From the NCBI GenBank assembly GCA_002839245.1, contig PGXR01000070.1:1-12684 (forward strand): a DNA stretch of 12,684 bases, written 5' to 3'. This document shows positions 5,923 through 12,684 of the stretch, piece by piece. The position numbers and the translations under genes are program-made. This stretch comes from Spirochaetae bacterium HGW-Spirochaetae-7. GTDB taxonomy: Bacteria > Spirochaetota > Spirochaetia > Treponematales > UBA12059. The notes beneath the pieces are model-generated. The model did no database searches. It was not told where the DNA came from and saw nothing but the letters and a program-made list of their open reading frames with translations. Every line of letters begins with the position of its first letter. Position 1 is the stretch's first letter.

Positions 5923-7322
5923 TCGTTGTCCTTGCCGATGAGCTGCCTGAGTGACTTGAGGCGGGCTTCATCAATCTTGATGTGGAGATTCTTCTCCTGC
6001 GTCGGTATGACGAGGCCCTTGGGGCCGTTCTTGGCTCGCCTGAGGTACTTGGCGTGCGTGTAGTAGCAATCGCCGGAACCTGCCGAACGTCCCTTCGAGT
6101 AGTGCAGGGCGAGCGTGCCGGCGTCGAGGAGTATGTCGAGCGGAACGCTCTTGCCCGCCTTGGCCTTGATGAAGACGTACGAGCCCGAGTAATCCCGCGC
6201 ATGGAGCCACAGGTCGTTGCCCCGTACATGGCGCCGCAGCAGTTCGTCGTTTTCAGTCGCCGACCTGCCTATCAGCAGGAGCCAGCCATCGCGCTCGAGC
6301 GAAAGGCCGGGAAACCGTTTGGGTCCTTGGACCGGTGACGATCGGTGTTTTGATAGCCATGTGCGGAGGGTATACGGATTCTCGAGGGCTTCGACGCGGG
6401 TCCGCTCAGATTCGAGCGATGCCATCGACGCGCGCAGTTCCTCGAGTTCGGCTGCCGTTTCTACCGAACCTGAACGCGCTTTCTTCGATTTTTCATACCA
6501 GGCCAGGGCGTTCTCGACGATCGACTTCGACGGATCGACCTGTATGACAACGGTGCCGTCCCGGTAGAAGTCTTCGGCCGTGACGGTCGGTCCGTCCAGG
6601 ATGGCGGACTGGTTGGCCATCAGGATGTCGCCGAGCTGGCGGAAACGGTCGGCGTCGGCATAGCCCGCAGCCGCCTTCCCGAGAGCCGCCATGCGCGTCT
6701 CCATGGCTGCCCGCTTCTGGTCCAGGAGCTTCAAGGCTCGCTCGAGCAGCGCCGCCCTGGAAAGCTCCGACCCGTGCTCGGCGTAGTACGCGTCTATCCT
6801 CTCGTTGAACGATCCTTCGCCGGGCATTTCCCGCACCGGGAATTCGCGCGGGGGTGGTCCCCCGGGCAGGGGGGCGTAGCGGCCGCCGGACAGCTCTCCC
6901 CTGGAAGGTTTTCTAGCGAGGGCGTCGACTATGGTCCCGTCGGGCATGGTCAGGATCAGGTTGGCCGCGCCGGACCAGAGCCTGGCGAAAAGCAAGCGCT
7001 CGCCTTCGTCCTTGCCTATGCGCAGTTTGACTATCCGCTCGGCTCCCAGCTGCTCCACCGATTCTATGCGGGCGCCGCGTACCTGCGCCCGAAGAAGCTC
7101 CATGAAGCGTTGCGGTTTCTCGGCTTTCGGTATCGGCAACCTGGTAGCGTGCACGCGGCAGGCGCCATGCGCGACGCAGAACAGGAGTTCCGTCGCCGCC
7201 CCCGGTTTCCAGCATGAAAGCACAAGCGTGTCGTATGACGGCTGGACAACCTTCTGTATCTGAGCGCCTACCAGGTCGAGCTCCGACAGGACGAGGTCTA
7301 TCTCGCGCCAGTTGAGTGACAC
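5919..7322 (-). CDS. rqcH: NFACT-family protein, RqcH-like (bacterial ribosome quality control), short form
   Basis: A 467-residue protein. Residues 1 to ~160 fit the NFACT-N (FbpA) domain, ~180-325 the helical/coiled-coil middle, and ~340-460 the NFACT-R (DUF814) domain with GRSATENDELLRRHVRGNDL, WLHARDYSGSYVF and HYSKGRSAGSG. In B. subtilis RqcH binds peptidyl-tRNA on stalled 50S subunits and adds C-terminal alanines that mark the chain for Clp proteases. The Asp-Arg pair needed there for tRNA-Ala recruitment appears here as E95-R96, a conservative change. It is about 100 residues shorter than the Bacillus protein, mostly in the middle. The start is GTG at 7322-7320, directly after the secA stop (TAG then GTG), with GGAG in the secA end 6 bases upstream; the gene is likely translated by coupling. 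The stop overlaps the clpC stop. Family is confident; an alanine-tailing role is inferred. Confidence 0.88.
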   Translation of the reverse strand: MSLNWREIDLVLSELDLVGAQIQKVVQPSYDTLVLSCWKPGAATELLFCVAHGACRVHATRLPIPKAEKPQRFMELLRAQVRGARIESVEQLGAERIVKLRIGKDEGERLLFARLWSGAANLILTMPDGTIVDALARKPSRGELSGGRYAPLPGGPPPREFPVREMPGEGSFNERIDAYYAEHGSELSRAALLERALKLLDQKRAAMETRMAALGKAAAGYADADRFRQLGDILMANQSAILDGPTVTAEDFYRDGTVVIQVDPSKSIVENALAWYEKSKKARSGSVETAAELEELRASMASLESERTRVEALENPYTLRTWLSKHRSSPVQGPKRFPGLSLERDGWLLLIGRSATENDELLRRHVRGNDLWLHARDYSGSYVFIKAKAGKSVPLDILLDAGTLALHYSKGRSAGSGDCYYTHAKYLRRAKNGPKGLVIPTQEKNLHIKIDEARLKSLRQLIGKDND

Positions 7323-10091
<2,769 letters not shown>

Positions 10092-10100
10092 GGGGCTTAA

Positions 10101-10128
10101 TCTATATCTTTTCAGGACTAGCGGTCAA
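10101..10128 (-). promoter_or_regulatory. Sigma-70-type promoter of secA with almost no leader
   Basis: On the minus strand, TTGACC (10123-10128; 5 of 6 to consensus) and TATAGA (10101-10106; 4 of 6) are 16 bases apart. Nine bases separate the -10 from the secA ATG at 10091, so the transcript would begin about 0-3 bases before the ATG. The hairpin at 10133-10173 ends 4 bases upstream of the -35. Confidence 0.6.
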
Positions 10129-10132
10129 GGTT

Positions 10133-10173
10133 AGAGCCAATTTCAAAAGTCAGTTACTTTTGAAATTGGCTCT
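10133..10173. repeat. Perfect 18-bp inverted repeat (hairpin 1 of 3)
   Basis: The left arm AGAGCCAATTTCAAAAGT (10133-10150) and right arm ACTTTTGAAATTGGCTCT (10156-10173) are exact reverse complements around the loop CAGTT. It lies directly upstream of the secA -35 box, between divergent genes, where no terminator is needed. It has no U-rich tail in either direction. It could be a REP-like element, a cruciform or a protein-binding palindrome. Confidence 0.9.
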
Positions 10174-10183
10174 GCAGTTTCTC

Positions 10184-10210
10184 GCTTTTCTTGCCAATAG
10201 CAAGAAAAGC
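10184..10210. repeat. Perfect 11-bp inverted repeat (hairpin 2 of 3)
   Basis: GCTTTTCTTGC (10184-10194) pairs with GCAAGAAAAGC (10200-10210) around the loop CAATA. Outside it, CAGTTTC (10175-10181) and GAAATCTG (10215-10222) can pair imperfectly and lengthen the stem. The loop region contains GCCAAT (10193-10198), the same hexamer found in the other two hairpins. Confidence 0.85.
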
Positions 10211-10237
10211 TACGAAATCTGCGCATGCCAATGAAGC

Positions 10238-10267
10238 TTTTTCAAAATGCGTCTGCATTTTGAAAAA
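10238..10267. repeat. Perfect 13-bp inverted repeat (hairpin 3 of 3)
   Basis: TTTTTCAAAATGC (10238-10250) pairs with GCATTTTGAAAAA (10255-10267) around GTCT. Further out, CAATGA (10229-10234) pairs with TCATTG (10278-10283), so the whole element may span 10227-10283. Its core TTCAAAA/TTTTGAA and flanking GCCAA...TTGG match hairpin 1, which suggests the two are diverged members of one palindrome family. It lies 20 bases before the lipoprotein's ribosome-binding site. Confidence 0.85.
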
Positions 10268-10287
10268 CCCTCGTTGGTCATTGTATT

Positions 10288-10292
10288 GGAGG
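10288..10292 (+). promoter_or_regulatory. Ribosome-binding site fixing the GTG start of the lipoprotein gene
   Basis: A perfect GGAGG lies 7 bases before GTG 10300, and no ATG is at a suitable distance. No confident promoter was found for this gene. The transcript must begin upstream of 10288 and may include hairpin 3 in its leader. Confidence 0.75.
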
Positions 10293-10299
10293 TCGACGC

Positions 10300-11538
10300 G
10301 TGCGACGTGCTGTATCAGGCGGTTTTTCTTGCGGCGCGACGATACTCGCCATCGCCATCACGACAGCGCTCTCTGCTTCGTGCGCCGATTCGCGTGCGGT
10401 GATGAGTCTCCAGAGGGAGCAGCTCTTCTCGCTCGGTTACGGCGTCCTCGAGGACCAGCTCAACCTTTTTGACCTGGAAGGCGACGCGCCTCCGCAGAAG
10501 ACCCGGCTTGCGATGCGCGACGGGATATTTTTCGTATCCAACGGCAACGCGGCCAAGGTCCTCACCCTTTCGTCGTTCGGGGACCTGCTCGCGATGGTCT
10601 ACAATCCGGAACGCAATCCGCCTCCCGTAGCGCTGCAGCCGGTCGAGGCCGGAGCCGCCGCGCAGGGCCGCACCGCCAAGCCGTACCCGTTCTTGTCGCC
10701 TGGAGAGATAGCCGTAGATTCAAAGCGCACCATTTTCGTGGAGGACCGTGTTCCCGACGGCAGGAGGTCATACGACGACTCCATGAAGGCCAGCCTGGAA
10801 TACGTCGTCCTGCGCTTCTCGCGCGACGGCGAATACCTCGACTATCTCGGCCAGGAAGGGGTTGGCGGCACGCCATTCCCCCGCCTTTCCGGCCTGTACA
10901 TAAGCGCCAACGATGACTGCGTCGTCGTTTCGCTCACTGGCGAGGGCTGGACGGCCTTCCGTTTCGATCCGAGGGGATCGCTTCTGTCGACGATTTCTAT
11001 CAGGCGCAACGACCTTCCGCATCCGCCCGGCGAGACGGCGTACATCGCGTCCATGGACGGTATCGTCGCCTCGCCTGACGGTAGCGGACTGATCCTCAAG
11101 GTCGACTACTACCGCGAGATCGTCGACGAAGCGACGCATACCCAGTCGGGCATAGATTTTTCATCTTCCTGGGGCTGGGTGATGGACGGAGCCACCGGCG
11201 CCTATGTCGATCGTTTCGAGCTCCCTTCCTTCGAGTCGATCGCGGGAAACAGAGACGGGGAGCCGGTGGTTGCCCGCGCCTGGGAATTGGCTGGAGCGGC
11301 CGCTGGATCAATTTTCCTCGCGGCCGCCGATGAAGACGGCGCGACGTATTACGGGCTCTTCGATATGCGATCGAAGACCCTCAAGCGTTTCGCGCTCCAG
11401 GTCGATCCCGAGGACCTTCTGTATACGGCCTTCTCCCTGTCGCCGGACGGCATCCTGTCGGCGATACTCGCCTCTCGATACGAGGCCCGCTTCGTCTGGT
11501 GGCGGTTCGACAAGATGCTTGGGGGACTGGCGAAGTGA
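10300..11538 (+). CDS. Spirochaete-type lipoprotein, probable beta-propeller-like fold
   Basis: A 412-residue exported protein starting with GTG. The N-terminus MRR plus a hydrophobic stretch (ATILAIAITTAL) ends in LSAS-C28, a lipobox acceptable under the relaxed spirochaetal rule; the earlier C11 lies before the hydrophobic core and is unlikely to be the lipidation site. The mature part begins with REQLFSLGYGVLEDQLNLFDL and then shows repeated strand-rich units with a 'D..g.iyv' flavour: RLAMRDGIFFVSN, SPGEIAVDSKRTIFVED, VVLRFSRDGEYLDYLG, LSGLYISANDDCVVVS, YTAFSLSPDGILSAIL. This suggests an NHL/WD-like propeller. It resembles from memory the spirochaetal LIC_12708-type lipoprotein family; not verified. 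No catalytic motif is seen and the function is unknown. It diverges from secA and overlaps the next gene (GTGA), so it is likely co-translated with nnr. Confidence 0.75.
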   Translation: MRRAVSGGFSCGATILAIAITTALSASCADSRAVMSLQREQLFSLGYGVLEDQLNLFDLEGDAPPQKTRLAMRDGIFFVSNGNAAKVLTLSSFGDLLAMVYNPERNPPPVALQPVEAGAAAQGRTAKPYPFLSPGEIAVDSKRTIFVEDRVPDGRRSYDDSMKASLEYVVLRFSRDGEYLDYLGQEGVGGTPFPRLSGLYISANDDCVVVSLTGEGWTAFRFDPRGSLLSTISIRRNDLPHPPGETAYIASMDGIVASPDGSGLILKVDYYREIVDEATHTQSGIDFSSSWGWVMDGATGAYVDRFELPSFESIAGNRDGEPVVARAWELAGAAAGSIFLAAADEDGATYYGLFDMRSKTLKRFALQVDPEDLLYTAFSLSPDGILSAILASRYEARFVWWRFDKMLGGLAK

Positions 11539-12684
11539 AGCCCCTCGTCCGTTTCGCCGAGGCGCTCGCTGCCGATGCGACGACCAGGGACCGTTACGGC
11601 CTTTCTGACGACATGCTGATGGAAGCGGCCGCCATCGGCATGGCCGCCAGGATCGAATCCGACGAATCGCTCGCCGCGGCGATGGATTCCGCATCGGTGC
11701 CCGCCGCCGCGATCTGCGGCCGCGGCAACAACGGCGGCGACGCGCTGGCGGTGCTTCGCCGGCTGGCCTTCTCGGGAAGGAACGGGCTCGTCGCGATCGT
11801 CCAGGACAATCCAGGCCATGCGACGTCAAGGAGGCTCGACGAGGCGGGACTTGCGGGCGTCACGATACTGTCTCCCGAAGACGGGGACAAGGCTCGCCTT
11901 GCGGTGAGTTCCGCCGGTCTGGTGCTCGACGGGCTGTCGGGAGTCGGCTTCAGGGGGCCAAGGCGGCAGGAGAACTCAGGGCTTGCCGCGCTGGTCGACC
12001 ATGCCCGCGGCCCGGTGATAGCCATCGACGTTCCCTCGGGTACCGGTCCGCTTGCCGATCCCGGGTCGGATCCGCAGCCTCCCGTCGCCGCCACCCGTAC
12101 GCTGTGCATCGAGCCGCTGAAGGCCGAGCTGTTCTACCCCGGCTATCGACGTTTCTCGGGCGTCGTGGTGCCCGTCGGCGGTGTCTTCCACCATTCGGCC
12201 GGATCCTCTTCCACCATTTCGCTGCTGGACAAGGGAGACCTGGGGTCGTTTCTGCCGGGCATAGACCAAGACTACCATAAGGGCCACCGAGGCGCCTTGT
12301 GCGTTTTCGCCGGTGCCGTCGGCTCGACCGGCGCTGCAGCGCTCTGCGCCCGCGCCGGCTCTGCGTCCGGCGCTGGCAGCGTTACCCTCCTTGTACGCGA
12401 CGCCATCGTACCGGTGCTGTCGGGTTTGCTCGTTTCGCAGATGGTCAGGCCGGTTTCCAGCCCCGGCACCCGGCGCTTCCAGGCCGTCGTCGCCGGACCG
12501 GGCTGGGGCGAGGACGAGGCGAACGCACGGATCCTCGAGGAGTTGTGGAACGCCGCCCTGCCTCTCGTGCTCGACGCGGACGCGCTTGGCCTGTTGGCCG
12601 CGGACCGCAAGTCCGGCAGATGTTCTCCGCTCGTGCTGACGCCTCATCCAGGGGAATTTGCGCCGCTGGCGGCTGTTGCGGCGG
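11535..12684 (+). CDS. nnr: Bifunctional NAD(P)H-hydrate epimerase/dehydratase (Nnr, YjeF type), 3' end outside the window
   Basis: The GTG at 11535 overlaps the lipoprotein stop (GTGA), and the frame is open to the window edge for 383 codons. It repairs damaged NADH and NADPH hydrates. The N-terminal epimerase half (YjeF_N) has YGLSDDMLMEAAA, the loop CGRGNNGGDALAVL (C61-L74; usually NNGGDGL), LDGLSGVGFRG and IAIDVPSG. The C-terminal dehydratase half (YjeF_C/CARKD, ADP- or ATP-dependent) has HKGHRGALCVFAGAVGSTGA from H248, GPGWGED, DADALGLL from D347 and TPHPGEF from T369. The remaining carbohydrate-kinase-like end, including the late GS/GxGDxL motif, would lie beyond 12684. Neither the lipoprotein nor secA has a known link to nucleotide repair, so this is probably a housekeeping pairing by position only. 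Confidence 0.92.
   Translation, partial: MKPLVRFAEALAADATTRDRYGLSDDMLMEAAAIGMAARIESDESLAAAMDSASVPAAAICGRGNNGGDALAVLRRLAFSGRNGLVAIVQDNPGHATSRRLDEAGLAGVTILSPEDGDKARLAVSSAGLVLDGLSGVGFRGPRRQENSGLAALVDHARGPVIAIDVPSGTGPLADPGSDPQPPVAATRTLCIEPLKAELFYPGYRRFSGVVVPVGGVFHHSAGSSSTISLLDKGDLGSFLPGIDQDYHKGHRGALCVFAGAVGSTGAAALCARAGSASGAGSVTLLVRDAIVPVLSGLLVSQMVRPVSSPGTRRFQAVVAGPGWGEDEANARILEELWNAALPLVLDADALGLLAADRKSGRCSPLVLTPHPGEFAPLAAVAA

Noticed and set aside
10133..10173. Hairpin 1 as a rho-independent terminator
   Set aside because: No U run follows either arm, and it lies between divergent genes upstream of the secA promoter.
10133..10283. The three palindromes as a CRISPR array
   Set aside because: The repeats are inverted, differ in sequence and length, and have no regular spacers or cas genes nearby.
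10260..10287. TTGAAA-N16-TGTATT as a promoter for the lipoprotein gene
   Set aside because: Transcription would start downstream of the GGAGG at 10288-10292, removing the ribosome-binding site.

Overview
The window reads as a GC-rich bacterial genome, most likely a spirochaete (inference). The support is a spirochaete-type lipoprotein with a relaxed lipobox, an mcsA-mcsB-clpC operon without ctsR, and a short NFACT/RqcH protein beside secA. No rRNA, tRNA or marker gene fixes the taxonomy. Bases 1 to about 345 look foreign to the rest: only 2 of 114 codons there end in A or T, against about 40 of 133 in the gene on the other side of a join near 331-353.

Layout. (1) 1-~345, plus strand: the end of one Gate-domain (nucleoside-recognition/SpmA-SpmB-like) membrane protein, overlapped by the start of a second, which is cut at the join. 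(2) ~345-1749, minus strand: a substrate-binding protein followed by an ABC permease that is cut at the same join. (3) 1918-5922, plus strand: mcsA, an mcsB homologue and clpC, overlapping one another by 4 and 8 bases. (4) 5919-10091, minus strand: secA, then an NFACT/RqcH-like gene with no gap between them. clpC and the NFACT gene converge and share a CTAG that supplies both stop codons. (5) 10092-10299: a divergent intergenic region with a good secA promoter and three closely spaced AT-rich hairpins. (6) 10300-12684, plus strand: a lipoprotein with a probable beta-propeller-like body, overlapping a bifunctional NAD(P)H-hydrate repair enzyme (Nnr) that runs off the window.

How the genes work together. 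The core is a proteostasis neighbourhood: a Clp unfoldase with its McsA/McsB partners, a ribosome-rescue tailing factor and the Sec translocase motor. The most notable point is that the McsB homologue keeps the guanido-kinase fold signature but has lost nearly every recognisable catalytic residue: the second Arg of SxRxR, the acidic residues and Arg of NEEDHLR, the active-site Cys, and the Arg and Glu of the RGxYGEG loop. The McsA zinc fingers and the phosphoarginine-pocket glutamates of ClpC are kept. This suggests a pseudokinase adaptor in place of a working protein-arginine kinase. Second in interest are the triple-hairpin block and the very short or absent leaders predicted for mcsA and secA.
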